Origin: Peptostreptococcaceae bacterium
GTDB taxonomy: Bacteria; Bacillota; Clostridia; Peptostreptococcales; Anaerovoracaceae
Direction: 5' to 3'
NCBI GenBank assembly: GCA_016650115.1
Contig: JAENWI010000111.1
Coordinates: forward strand, 1 to 5,632
Length of the DNA: 5,632 nucleotides
The position numbers and the translations under genes are program-made. This document shows positions 1 through 5,632 of the stretch, piece by piece. Positions within the stretch are counted from its first letter, which is position 1. Every line of letters begins with the position of its first letter. The notes beneath the pieces are model-generated. The model worked only from the letters and a program-made list of their open reading frames with translations. It made no database searches and had not been told where the DNA came from.

Positions 1-647
1 AGATATTTTTTCGACATTGTTGAGCATTCGATATGCCAGCCTGGCCGTCCCATTCCCCATGGTGATTCCCATGCAATTTCATCGTCTACTTTTCGGGCTT
101 TCCAAAGAGCAAAATCCAATGGATCTTTTTTCTTGTCGCCGATATCAACTCTAGTCCCTGATTCCAAGTCCTCTATGTTTTGCTTTGAAAGTTTTCCATA
201 TTCTTTGAAGCTCCTTGTGCTGTAATACACATCACCCTCAACCTCATAAGCAAACCCTTTGTCTATAAGCCCTTGAACAAACTCAATTATTTCAACCATA
301 TTTTCGGTGACCTTTGGGTGCTCTGAAGCAATTTTCACATGAAGTGCCGCCGCATCCTTGTAATACTCTTCGATATATTTTTCGCTCACTTCTCCTGCGC
401 TGATGCCTTCTTCTTTCGCTTTATTAATTATTTTATCGTCCACATCTGTAAAATTTTGAACGAATTTGACGTTTTCTCCTCTGTATTCCAGATATTTTCT
501 TAAGGTGTCAAACACGACAAATGGTCTCGCATTTCCAATGTGAAAATAGTTGTAAACCGTAGGCCCGCACACGTAAATTTTAATTTCATTTTTATCAATT
601 GGGATGAATTCTTCCTTTTTCCTTGTTAATGTATTGTAAATTTTCAT
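1..647 (-). CDS. cysS: Cysteinyl-tRNA synthetase, N-terminal part (3' end cut by window edge)
   Basis: Class I aminoacyl-tRNA synthetase that joins cysteine to tRNA-Cys in the cytoplasm. The first 215 residues are present and the frame runs open off the window edge; the family is usually about 460-480 aa, so over half is missing. Visible: the MKIYNTLTRKKEEF start typical of CysRS; VCGPTVY with the zinc-ligand Cys27; the HIGN form of the HIGH ATP-binding signature at 36-39; FTDVDDKII at 66-74; DFALWKA at 178-184; and GRPGWHIECS at 200-209 with the second zinc-ligand Cys208. The KMSKS loop and the remaining zinc ligands would lie beyond the edge. The ATG at 645-647 is preceded by GGAGGA (654-659) at 6-nt spacing, which fixes the start. 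It lies 29 nt after the cysE stop, so the two are almost certainly co-transcribed. No frameshift is seen. Confidence 0.97.
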   Translation of the reverse strand, partial: MKIYNTLTRKKEEFIPIDKNEIKIYVCGPTVYNYFHIGNARPFVVFDTLRKYLEYRGENVKFVQNFTDVDDKIINKAKEEGISAGEVSEKYIEEYYKDAAALHVKIASEHPKVTENMVEIIEFVQGLIDKGFAYEVEGDVYYSTRSFKEYGKLSKQNIEDLESGTRVDIGDKKKDPLDFALWKARKVDDEIAWESPWGMGRPGWHIECSTMSKKY

Positions 648-676
648 TTTTAATCCTCCAATTTGTAGTATATACC

Positions 677-1318
677 CTATTTCCTGTCAAAATCTCGCAG
701 TTTATTCTCTAGCATTACTATTCTTCTTCTTAAGCATTCCATCTCAACTGCTATTGGATCAGGCATATCAATCTGGTTCATATCTTCAGTACTTTGACCT
801 CCGTGTTTAACAATTGCACCTGGGATTCCAACCACGGTACAATTATTGGGAATTTCTTTTAAAACAACTGAACCCGCTCCGATTTTGACATCATTCCCAA
901 CCTTAAATGGTCCCAGCACTTTTGCGCCAGTACTTATTACCACTCTGTTACCTATAGTTGGATGCCTCTTACCTGTATCTTTTCCAGTACCCCCCAAAGT
1001 TACTCCTTGATATATGGTAACATCATCACCTATTTCTGAAGTTTCGCCTATTACAATGGACATTCCATGGTCAATAAAGCAACGTTTGCCTATGGTTGCT
1101 CCCGGATGTATTTCTATCCCAGTTATAAATCTGACGAATTGTGACAATATCCTGGCCAGCAGTTTAAGATTTTTTTTATACAGCCAATGGTTTAATCTAT
1201 GCCAGATGATTGCCCATACCCCCGGATAGCACAAAAGCACTTCAAATGCATTACGCGCTGCCGGATCTTTTAATAGAACCGCATTAATATCTTCTTTTGT
1301 ATCTCTAAAAAATCCCAT
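677..1318 (-). CDS. cysE: Serine O-acetyltransferase
   Basis: Transfers acetyl from acetyl-CoA to L-serine to give O-acetylserine, the committed step of cysteine synthesis, in the cytoplasm. It is 213 aa, the short Bacillus/Clostridium form (the E. coli enzyme is about 273 aa, with a longer N-terminal helical region). The N-terminal helical part covers about 1-65 and includes KDPAARN (Asp18 is the likely counterpart of the E. coli substrate-binding Asp). A left-handed beta-helix of hexapeptide repeats covers about 68-170. Catalytic candidates are Asp83-His84 in FIDH and His119 in KRHP; GVTLGGTGKDTGKRHP is the family signature. The tail from about 186 is a charged, probably coiled-coil helix ending FDRK, without the C-terminal Ile that lets E. 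coli CysE bind CysK. The start ATG has an AGAGGA-like site 6-7 nt upstream. cysS follows 29 nt later. The stop is TAG. Confidence 0.97.
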   Translation of the reverse strand: MGFFRDTKEDINAVLLKDPAARNAFEVLLCYPGVWAIIWHRLNHWLYKKNLKLLARILSQFVRFITGIEIHPGATIGKRCFIDHGMSIVIGETSEIGDDVTIYQGVTLGGTGKDTGKRHPTIGNRVVISTGAKVLGPFKVGNDVKIGAGSVVLKEIPNNCTVVGIPGAIVKHGGQSTEDMNQIDMPDPIAVEMECLRRRIVMLENKLRDFDRK

Positions 1319-1344
1319 ATGTTTCCTCTTTATCTTTGTTATGT

Positions 1345-1380
1345 ATAAATAAAATATAAGGCAGGTTAGCTCCTGCCTTA
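1345..1380 (-). terminator. Rho-independent terminator after the M23 peptidase gene
   Basis: A 9-bp perfect stem, TAAGGCAGG (1380-1372) and CCTGCCTTA (1365-1357) with the 6-nt loop AGCTAA, is followed on the minus strand by the T-rich tail TATTTTATTTAT (1356-1345). On the plus strand the tail is not T-rich, so the direction is minus. It lies 36 nt past the stop of the M23 gene and before cysE. The T tract is interrupted by A residues, so termination may be incomplete. Its 5' arm overlaps the predicted start site of the cysE promoter. Confidence 0.75.
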
Positions 1381-1382
1381 AA

Positions 1383-1411
1383 ATTATACATTATTATTTT
1401 TAAACAATCAA
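1383..1411 (-). promoter_or_regulatory. Putative sigma-A promoter for cysE-cysS
   Basis: On the minus strand TTGATT (1411-1406, four of six matches to TTGACA) is followed after exactly 17 nt by a perfect TATAAT (1388-1383). The -35 element starts 4 nt after the stop of the M23 gene. Initiation is expected near 1375-1377, inside the 5' arm of the terminator hairpin, giving a leader of about 58 nt before cysE. This would let cysE-cysS be transcribed independently of the upstream gene. It is predicted from sequence alone. Confidence 0.6.
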
Positions 1412-1415
1412 TCTT

Positions 1416-2624
1416 TTACATGTAATTGAATGGATTTACAGAAACCCCGTTAATTCTCACTTCAAAATGGAGATGATTTCCCGTAGCATTCCCTGTCGCC
1501 CCAACCGTTCCAATAACCTGCCCTTTTGTTACCTGTTCTCCTACAGAAACATTCATCGAGTCGCAATGACCATAATATGTTTGTATTCCATTTCCGTGAT
1601 TTATGATAATCAAATTGCCGTAACTGCCGGAATATGAAGCTTTTGTAACCGTTCCGTCATCTGCCGCCATGATTGCTGACCCTCTTGGCTGTCTTAAATC
1701 AACACCTTCGTGTCTTCCTCCACCTCTTGAACCATAGGCAGACGAAATCTCAATATGAGTTACCGGTACGCCTAATTGCCCTGTTCCCGTTGCTATTGGA
1801 ATTGTTTTTGTTCCTACAAACGATATTTGCGTTAAAGGTTCAGCCGCTATTTCTTCGCTGATTGGTGTGCTTTGTACAACAATTCCATTTTCTTTAACAA
1901 CTTCTGCGGTTACAATCTTTGATCCGTAATTACCAGCCGACTTAACCTGTGACTGGCCTTTATATAAATTTGTCGTATACTCATATTTTATGCCGTATTC
2001 TATTTTTTCAGTTGCGACAACAACCTCTGTTGTCTTTACTGTTAAATACGGTTTAATCTGATATAAATTCAATGTCTGACCTATTGATATTTCATCTGAA
2101 ACTCCTGGATTCATATCCATCAGTTCAAAAGAACTCAAGTTATTCAGCGCTGCCACATCCCAAACCGTATCTCCTCCTTGAACCACATAGGTCTTTGGCT
2201 CTTTGCTACCGGTTAAAATAAGGGTAATAGCCTCTTGGGTCGTAAGAATTTCTTCTTCGTTTACATTAATTGCTGAATTTGTAACCGTTACCTCTTCAGC
2301 AAAGTCGACTTCTTTTACTTGGGCGCCTGCTGTAATATAATTATTTTTTACCTGATTTAAAACTATTTCCGCATCATTTTCAGATGAGACTTTTACAATT
2401 TCTTTTCCATCCACCATGATTGAATAAGCACTAATCGGTGCAACCTTTGGGGTGATTTCTTTGCTGTCGGCACTTGAGATGACTGATGCTCCAACACCTA
2501 TTGCTCCTAGGAGCAATACTGAAATCATACTGATTGCTATAATATTTCTTTTCTTTCTGTCAAGACTTTTGATTTTTCCGGAAATATTATCGAACTTTGC
2601 TTTTAAATTCATGACCTTTTTCAT
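1416..2624 (-). CDS. Membrane-anchored LysM-G5-M23 peptidoglycan endopeptidase
   Basis: A cell-wall hydrolase of the M23 (LytM/lysostaphin-like) zinc metallopeptidase family, 402 aa, expected to act outside the membrane on peptide cross-bridges. Order of parts: a basic cytoplasmic N-terminus (RKKR at 23-26), one hydrophobic segment at about 28-50 (signal anchor or uncleaved signal), an extracytoplasmic region at about 65-140 without a clear family name, a LysM domain at about 145-190 (YVVQGGDTVWDVA...), a G5 domain at about 193-273, and the M23 domain at about 290-402. Zinc and catalytic residues are all present: His305 and Asp309 in HEGVD, His353 in YYGH, and His384/His386 in HLHFEV, so it should be active. 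ATG 2624 is used; a second ATG four codons on is possible, and the ribosome site is weak (AGGAAAAGAG). It is a single-gene unit with a promoter upstream and a terminator downstream. Confidence 0.93.
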   Translation of the reverse strand: MKKVMNLKAKFDNISGKIKSLDRKKRNIIAISMISVLLLGAIGVGASVISSADSKEITPKVAPISAYSIMVDGKEIVKVSSENDAEIVLNQVKNNYITAGAQVKEVDFAEEVTVTNSAINVNEEEILTTQEAITLILTGSKEPKTYVVQGGDTVWDVAALNNLSSFELMDMNPGVSDEISIGQTLNLYQIKPYLTVKTTEVVVATEKIEYGIKYEYTTNLYKGQSQVKSAGNYGSKIVTAEVVKENGIVVQSTPISEEIAAEPLTQISFVGTKTIPIATGTGQLGVPVTHIEISSAYGSRGGGRHEGVDLRQPRGSAIMAADDGTVTKASYSGSYGNLIIINHGNGIQTYYGHCDSMNVSVGEQVTKGQVIGTVGATGNATGNHLHFEVRINGVSVNPFNYM

Positions 2625-2692
2625 ATTTATTTCTCTTTTCCTTTTATTTATAACTTCGACTTAATCTAGTTGCTAAATATTAGTACTTGTTA

Positions 2693-2721
2693 ATGTTACA
2701 AAATTATTACAAAAAAGTCAA
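2693..2721 (-). promoter_or_regulatory. Putative promoter of the M23 peptidase gene
   Basis: On the minus strand TTGACT (2721-2716, five of six matches) is followed after 17 nt by TAACAT (2698-2693, four of six matches). The leader would be about 60 nt. The spacer and part of the -10 are occupied by the WalR-like box. A weaker -10 alternative, TAATAT, lies about 12 nt beyond the box; if that is the true one, the box would sit near its -35 position. The choice between them is not settled by sequence. Confidence 0.55.
2695..2711 (-). promoter_or_regulatory. WalR (YycF)-type binding site
   Basis: The minus strand reads TGTAAT-AATTT-TGTAAC, an exact match to the WalR consensus TGTWAH-N5-TGTWAH, a direct repeat at 11-bp pitch. 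WalRK is the essential two-component system of low-GC Firmicutes and typically controls cell-wall hydrolases, including LysM and M23 proteins. The match lies directly upstream of exactly such a gene. Whether it activates or represses depends on which -10 is used. The match is seen directly; the regulation is inferred. Confidence 0.6.
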
Positions 2722-2753
2722 GGTTTAAAAACCAATTCACACAATCTTCACAT

Positions 2754-2799
2754 ATAAAAACCGAAAAATGTGTATATTACAACAATTTTCGGTTTTTAT
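2754..2799. terminator. Terminator hairpin ending the proS-to-ppiB unit
   Basis: A perfect 14-bp inverted repeat, ATAAAAACCGAAAA (2754-2767) and TTTTCGGTTTTTAT (2786-2799), with an 18-nt loop. It starts 33 nt past the ppiB stop. The T tract lies within the arm after a CGG core, and the A/T flanks are symmetric, so it could act in both directions. No plus-strand gene ends here, so its use is most likely as the minus-strand terminator after ppiB. The small GC core makes its strength uncertain. The rest of the 208-nt gap holds the M23 promoter region and plain AT-rich sequence. Confidence 0.7.
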
Positions 2800-2832
2800 T
2801 TTATTATTCAATTTTACAAATTTCTTTAAATT

Positions 2833-3318
2833 TTATACAATTTCTTCAATTGTAACAGATTTAATTCTCTGAATTTCTTTTGGCTTATCAGACATATCTC
2901 TTTTTACCGCTACAATTTTGTCTACCACATCAAGCCCCTCATTGATTCTTCCAAAAGCGGCATATTGTCCGTCTAAATGAGGAGAATTTGCAGCCATTAT
3001 AAAAAATTGTGATCCGGCCGAATCCGGGCTCATAGATCTGGCCATTGATAATACACCTTTTTCATGTATTAAGTTATTTTCAAATCCATTTCCAGAGAAT
3101 TCACCTTTGATTGTATGGCCAGGTCCGCCTGTTCCAGTTCCCTGCGGGCAACCTCCCTGTATCATAAATCCAGGAATTACACGATGAAATGTTAATCCGT
3201 CATAAAATCCCTTTTTAACTAATTCAACGAAGTTTTTTACAGTTTCCGGAGCTATCTCAGGATACAATTCGCCTTTCATTACGTCTCCGTTTTCCATCTC
3301 AAATTTTAATTTTATCAT
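2833..3318 (-). CDS. ppiB: Cyclophilin-type peptidyl-prolyl cis-trans isomerase
   Basis: Catalyses cis-trans isomerisation of X-Pro bonds. At 161 aa it is a single cyclophilin domain with no signal peptide, so it is cytoplasmic. Active-site residues seen: Arg46 in TFHRVIPGFMIQGG with Phe51, Met52 and Gln54; Met92-Ala93; Gln104 and Phe106 in SQFFIMAA; Leu115 in HLDGQYAAFG. The position matching human CypA Trp121 is His114, and the CypA His126 position is Tyr119. This pattern is common in bacterial cyclophilins and suggests weak cyclosporin binding. A clear AGGAG (3323-3327) precedes the ATG by 4 nt. It starts 14 nt after the Nudix stop and is the last gene before the hairpin at 2754-2799. A substrate link to its neighbours is not evident. 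Confidence 0.95.
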   Translation of the reverse strand: MIKLKFEMENGDVMKGELYPEIAPETVKNFVELVKKGFYDGLTFHRVIPGFMIQGGCPQGTGTGGPGHTIKGEFSGNGFENNLIHEKGVLSMARSMSPDSAGSQFFIMAANSPHLDGQYAAFGRINEGLDVVDKIVAVKRDMSDKPKEIQRIKSVTIEEIV

Positions 3319-3332
3319 TCTTCTCCTTTTTC

Positions 3333-3791
3333 TTATCTTACTTTAAATGCATTATAACTTTTTATAGATTCTATACGGTTACAAAATTCCCAGAATTCAT
3401 CCTTAAGATACTCTGGATATATCACATGTAACCCTTGTAGTTCTTCTCTTGACATAAAACAAAGCTCCTTAATTACTTGCTCTTCTTGATTTCTTTCAGG
3501 GTCGCTTCCTAGATTAAGCTGTCCTCCCTCTATCTCGGCGAGAAAAAAATTTACAAATCTTTGTCCTCTTGCTTCAGAAACTTCTTCAACATGCCATATC
3601 AGCCCTTTTATTTTTGCGTCCAAGCCAGTTTCTTCTTTTACTTCTCGAATTGCAGCCTGTTCGGCGTTTTCCCCATCTTCAATGGCTCCGCCAGGTACCA
3701 TCCAGATATCTCTTTCCTCATGGCACTGCTTTAGCATCAAAATTCTATTTTCAGAATCTAATATGATTACTCTTACTCCACCTAACCACAT
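3333..3791 (-). CDS. Nudix hydrolase, substrate unknown
   Basis: A 152-aa single-domain protein with a complete Nudix box (GX5EX7REUXEEXGU) at 35-57: G35, E41, then R49-E50-V51, E53-E54, G56-L57. These residues bind the divalent metal and hydrolyse a nucleoside diphosphate linked to another group. The early strand (VRVIILDSENRILML) and the WMVPGG lead-in fit MutT/ADP-ribose-type small Nudix proteins, but no motif fixes the substrate. No signal or membrane segment, so cytoplasmic. Its ATG (3791-3789) overlaps the 3' end of the upstream CHR gene by 10 nt, with AGGAG at 3799-3803 and 7-nt spacing, which fixes the start and suggests translational coupling. ppiB follows after 14 nt. Confidence 0.92.
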   Translation of the reverse strand: MWLGGVRVIILDSENRILMLKQCHEERDIWMVPGGAIEDGENAEQAAIREVKEETGLDAKIKGLIWHVEEVSEARGQRFVNFFLAEIEGGQLNLGSDPERNQEEQVIKELCFMSREELQGLHVIYPEYLKDEFWEFCNRIESIKSYNAFKVR

Positions 3792-4351
3792 AATACCGCT
3801 CCTATAATACCCATTACTAAAATAATAATAATTGGGCTTACCTTGAATTTAGCTATTAGTATTATTGTACATATAAACATAATGAAAGGCAACACATTTA
3901 AATACTCGAATACCTCTGATAATGCTACTAAAGGAAGAACCTTGCTATTAACAATGACGGTCTGCCCAATAAAAATAACCGCTGATGCTATCAGTCCTAC
4001 AGTTGCCGGTCTGATTCCATTCATGACCCCTTGCACCCCTTTATTTTTATAATATTTATCCATAAATGACATTACCGCTATAACTAGAATAAAGGATGGT
4101 GTCGCAATTCCAAGTGTTGCCGCAGCTGCTCCTGGAAAGCCTGCGTAGTTAAACCCAACATAAGTGGCCGCATTCACTGATATCGGCCCCGGGGTTACTT
4201 GGGAAAGGGCTACAAGATTAGAAAACTCCTGTGCACTCATTTGTCCAAATTCTTGAACTCTTTGGAATATAAGGGGCAGCATTGCATAACCGCCACCAAA
4301 CCCGAATATACCAATCGTAAAAAACATCACATATAAATTCAGTAAAATCAT
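3782..4351 (-). CDS. chrA: Chromate transporter (CHR) family half-protein, second of pair
   Basis: A 189-aa integral membrane protein of the short-chain CHR type, one CHR domain with about five hydrophobic segments. Family motifs: FGFGGGYAMLP at 16-26 and SQVTPGPISVNAATYVG at 50-66. In this family two such proteins encoded side by side, as in B. subtilis YwrA/YwrB, together replace one long two-domain ChrA and export chromate. The start ATG shares one base with the stop of the upstream CHR gene (TAATG), with GGGAGGG at 4359-4365, so the two are translationally coupled and probably made in equal amounts. The last 10 nt overlap the Nudix gene. The chromate label is by family only; the natural substrate could be another oxyanion such as sulfate. 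Confidence 0.92.
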   Translation of the reverse strand: MILLNLYVMFFTIGIFGFGGGYAMLPLIFQRVQEFGQMSAQEFSNLVALSQVTPGPISVNAATYVGFNYAGFPGAAAATLGIATPSFILVIAVMSFMDKYYKNKGVQGVMNGIRPATVGLIASAVIFIGQTVIVNSKVLPLVALSEVFEYLNVLPFIMFICTIILIAKFKVSPIIIILVMGIIGAVLCG

Positions 4352-4881
4352 TATTTAGCCCTCCCGAAAATAAGGCCTGCCGTGCCCCCAAAAATAATTG
4401 GCCAAATAGCGAAAACTCCGAAGAAAACAACCGCCGCAAAACTGGCAACCGCTATTAAAATTCCAAACCTTCCTTTAATGACCTGTTTCCCCTGTCTATA
4501 TGCTGCATAAGCAATAAGCCCACAAGATGCTGCTTTTATTCCAGTAAAGGCTCCTTCAACGATATGGTTTGGTCCTACTGTACCTATTAAAATCACTGCG
4601 CTTATTATTATGATAAAGGATGGTAGAATCACACCAAAAGATGCAGCAAGCGCACCAGAAAATCCTCTTTTCGCGTTACCAACGTATGTAGCTACATTGA
4701 TTGCTATGACCCCGGGCAATGACTGGCTGACAGCAATACAGTCTACCATTTTTTCTTCAGTTAACCAACCTTTTTTATCAACTACGGTATGTTGAATAAG
4801 TGGGATCATGGCAAGGCCACCGCCGATTGTGAACAAACCCATCTTAAAAAATGTAGCAAACAATACAAATAATTCTTTCAT
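4351..4881 (-). CDS. chrA: Chromate transporter (CHR) family half-protein, first of pair
   Basis: A 176-aa membrane protein of the short-chain CHR type, homologous to the protein encoded directly after it and presumed to be its partner. Motifs: TIGGGLAMIPLI at 18-29, SQSLPGVIAIN at 52-62 and ATYVG at 64-68. It has PGV where the partner has PGP, so the two halves are diverged rather than recently duplicated. About five hydrophobic segments can be seen. AGGAG (4888-4892) lies inside the last codons of the TRIC gene, 6 nt before the ATG, and the intergenic gap is only 3 nt. The downstream partner begins at its stop codon. The function expected is oxyanion (chromate) export through the plasma membrane; the substrate is unproven. 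Confidence 0.92.
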   Translation of the reverse strand: MKELFVLFATFFKMGLFTIGGGLAMIPLIQHTVVDKKGWLTEEKMVDCIAVSQSLPGVIAINVATYVGNAKRGFSGALAASFGVILPSFIIIISAVILIGTVGPNHIVEGAFTGIKAASCGLIAYAAYRQGKQVIKGRFGILIAVASFAAVVFFGVFAIWPIIFGGTAGLIFGRAK

Positions 4882-4884
4882 TTC

Positions 4885-5499
4885 TCACTCCTTACCAGTT
4901 TCAACTTTTTTTAAATGAAAATTACCTCGAATAGCAAGTAATCTAATAATAAGTGTTACACCAAAACAAATATACATGGGCAAAAGGTTGCTGGCGTAGT
5001 TCATGGATATCAAAAATGCTAAAGCCCCTCCAATTGATGCTACTGCATATATTTCCTTTTGAAAAATATATGGGATCTCCTGCGCAAAAACATCTCGTAA
5101 TGTCCCGCCCCCCGTACCTGTAAGTAGTGCAAACACGATGATAACAAAAGGAAGGTTAAAACCGTTGGCAATGGCCACTTCTGCGCCAATCGCCGTAAAG
5201 GCTGCAAGACCGATGGCATCGCAGAAAACCAGTGTTTTCTTGTGTTTAACAATATGTGGATAAAATCCAATAACAGTAAATGACGAAACAATACTTACAA
5301 TAACGTAAATAGGATTTGCCAGTGCAACCGGCAAATCCACGTTAATTATAACATCTCTTATGATTCCTCCACCTACTGCGGTGATGATTGCAAGAAAAGT
5401 GATTCCATAATAATCCAACCCCTTTTGAATTGCAACAATCGCACCAGAAACAGCAAAGGCAACTGTTCCGATAAATTCCATCACTGACAGTAATTCCAT
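4885..5499 (-). CDS. TRIC channel / UPF0126 family membrane protein
   Basis: A 204-aa integral membrane protein of the UPF0126 (YicG-like) family, related to animal TRIC cation channels; prokaryotic members form trimers that conduct monovalent cations such as K+. The internal duplication is visible: GGGIIRDV at 43-50 and GGGTLRDV at 130-137, each after a helix of the type GTVAFAVSGA (11-20) or AFTAIGAEVA (100-109). Six or seven hydrophobic segments are expected, with a basic C-terminal tail. The start ATG (5499) has AGGAG (5510-5514) at 10 nt, slightly long; an internal ATG at codon 7 would remove part of the first helix and is less likely. It begins 4 nt after the upstream stop and ends 3 nt before the CHR pair. 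Its physiological role in bacteria is poorly defined. Confidence 0.93.
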   Translation of the reverse strand: MELLSVMEFIGTVAFAVSGAIVAIQKGLDYYGITFLAIITAVGGGIIRDVIINVDLPVALANPIYVIVSIVSSFTVIGFYPHIVKHKKTLVFCDAIGLAAFTAIGAEVAIANGFNLPFVIIVFALLTGTGGGTLRDVFAQEIPYIFQKEIYAVASIGGALAFLISMNYASNLLPMYICFGVTLIIRLLAIRGNFHLKKVETGKE

Positions 5500-5503
5500 C
5501 TTG

Positions 5504-5632
5504 TTATTTCTCCTTGTTTATGATTTCAATGGCCTTGTTGACAGCTTCAGTTACTCTTAATTCTACTTTTTCAGCATCTCTTCTAAGCTTGTACTCCACA
5601 ACACCTTCAAAAGCTCTCTTTCCTACTGTTAT
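5504..5632 (-). CDS. proS: Prolyl-tRNA synthetase, C-terminal end only
   Basis: The last 42 codons and TAA stop of a gene entering from the right edge. The readable part begins ITVGKRAFEGVVEYKLRRD and ends in a charged helix, AVNKAIEIINKEK. The T-V-G-K-R plus EG-VE-K-RR pattern is what I expect of the final strands and helix of the anticodon-binding domain of bacterial ProRS (HGTP_anticodon fold). ProRS charges tRNA-Pro in the cytoplasm. Only the tail is visible, so no catalytic motif can be checked; another class II synthetase sharing this domain is the main alternative. The TRIC gene starts 4 nt later, so this gene probably heads, or lies within, the operon that runs down to ppiB. Confidence 0.75.
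   Translation of the reverse strand: MTVGKRAFEGVVEYKLRRDAEKVELRVTEAVNKAIEIINKEK

Noticed and set aside
1014..1229. Plus-strand open frame of 71 codons inside cysE
   Set aside because: It is antisense to a complete, well-conserved cysE, has no recognisable protein features and is not needed to explain the sequence. The plus-strand frames at 1673-1861, 2452-2664, 3569-3766, 3843-4052 and 4610-4795 are rejected for the same reason.
1341..1362. TATACA-like -10 downstream of the hairpin as an alternative cysE promoter
   Set aside because: No acceptable -35 lies 16-18 nt upstream (that stretch is the GC stem), whereas TTGATT-17-TATAAT at 1383-1411 is much better.
2754..2799. Long AT-rich inverted repeat considered as a transposon end or MITE
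   Set aside because: There is one copy, no flanking target duplication and no transposase, and its place just after ppiB fits a terminator.
4218..4448. Minus-strand 76-codon frame across the junction of the CHR genes
   Set aside because: It is an out-of-frame shadow of both CHR genes, whose coupled start and stop explain the region fully.
3782..4881. Two CHR half-genes considered as one ChrA gene broken by a frameshift
   Set aside because: Each half has its own ribosome site and start and normal length for short-chain CHR proteins, and the TAATG junction is typical of true gene pairs.
5040..5291. Minus-strand 83-codon frame inside the TRIC gene
   Set aside because: An out-of-frame shadow of a conserved membrane protein, with a composition (many Leu, His, Arg) typical of frame-shifted reading.
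1..5632. Search for CRISPR repeats, tRNA/rRNA genes, insertion sequences, phage or toxin-antitoxin genes
   Set aside because: No regularly spaced repeats, RNA-gene signatures, transposase or integrase motifs, or extra small genes could be seen; almost all of the window is accounted for by the genes listed.

Overview
This window looks like ordinary chromosomal DNA from a low-GC Firmicute, most probably a clostridial or Eubacteriales-type anaerobe. The case rests on the AT-rich sequence, strong AGGAG-type ribosome sites before most genes, Bacillus/Clostridium-type CysE and CysRS, a LysM-G5-M23 envelope hydrolase, and paired short ChrA proteins. I cannot name the genus. Every gene I can support lies on the minus strand, so transcription runs from high to low coordinates.

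The layout in transcription order is as follows. At 5632-5504 is the very end of a gene that reads as prolyl-tRNA synthetase (proS). Packed behind it, with gaps or overlaps of only a few bases, are a TRIC/UPF0126 membrane protein (5499-4885), two short chromate-transporter (CHR) half-proteins (4881-4351 and 4351-3782), a Nudix hydrolase (3791-3333) and a cyclophilin-type peptidyl-prolyl isomerase (3318-2833). A hairpin at 2754-2799 ends this unit. A separately promoted gene for a membrane-anchored LysM-G5-M23 peptidoglycan hydrolase follows (2624-1416); its promoter region carries an exact match to the WalR (YycF) recognition sequence. A terminator hairpin and an embedded promoter (1345-1411) separate it from cysE (1318-677) and cysS (647 to beyond position 1).

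Functionally, cysE and cysS make a cysteine module: O-acetylserine synthesis for cysteine, and charging of tRNA-Cys. The M23 protein acts in cell-wall remodelling and may belong to the WalRK regulon. The proS-to-ppiB unit mixes translation, ion or oxyanion transport, nucleotide-type hydrolysis and protein folding. Its joint expression is clear from gene packing, but no common pathway is obvious.

There are no gene-free stretches over 300 bases, and I see no RNA genes, mobile elements, CRISPR arrays or phage features. I found no support for a wholly new system. The most useful observations are regulatory: the WalR-type box and the overlapping terminator/promoter before cysE.
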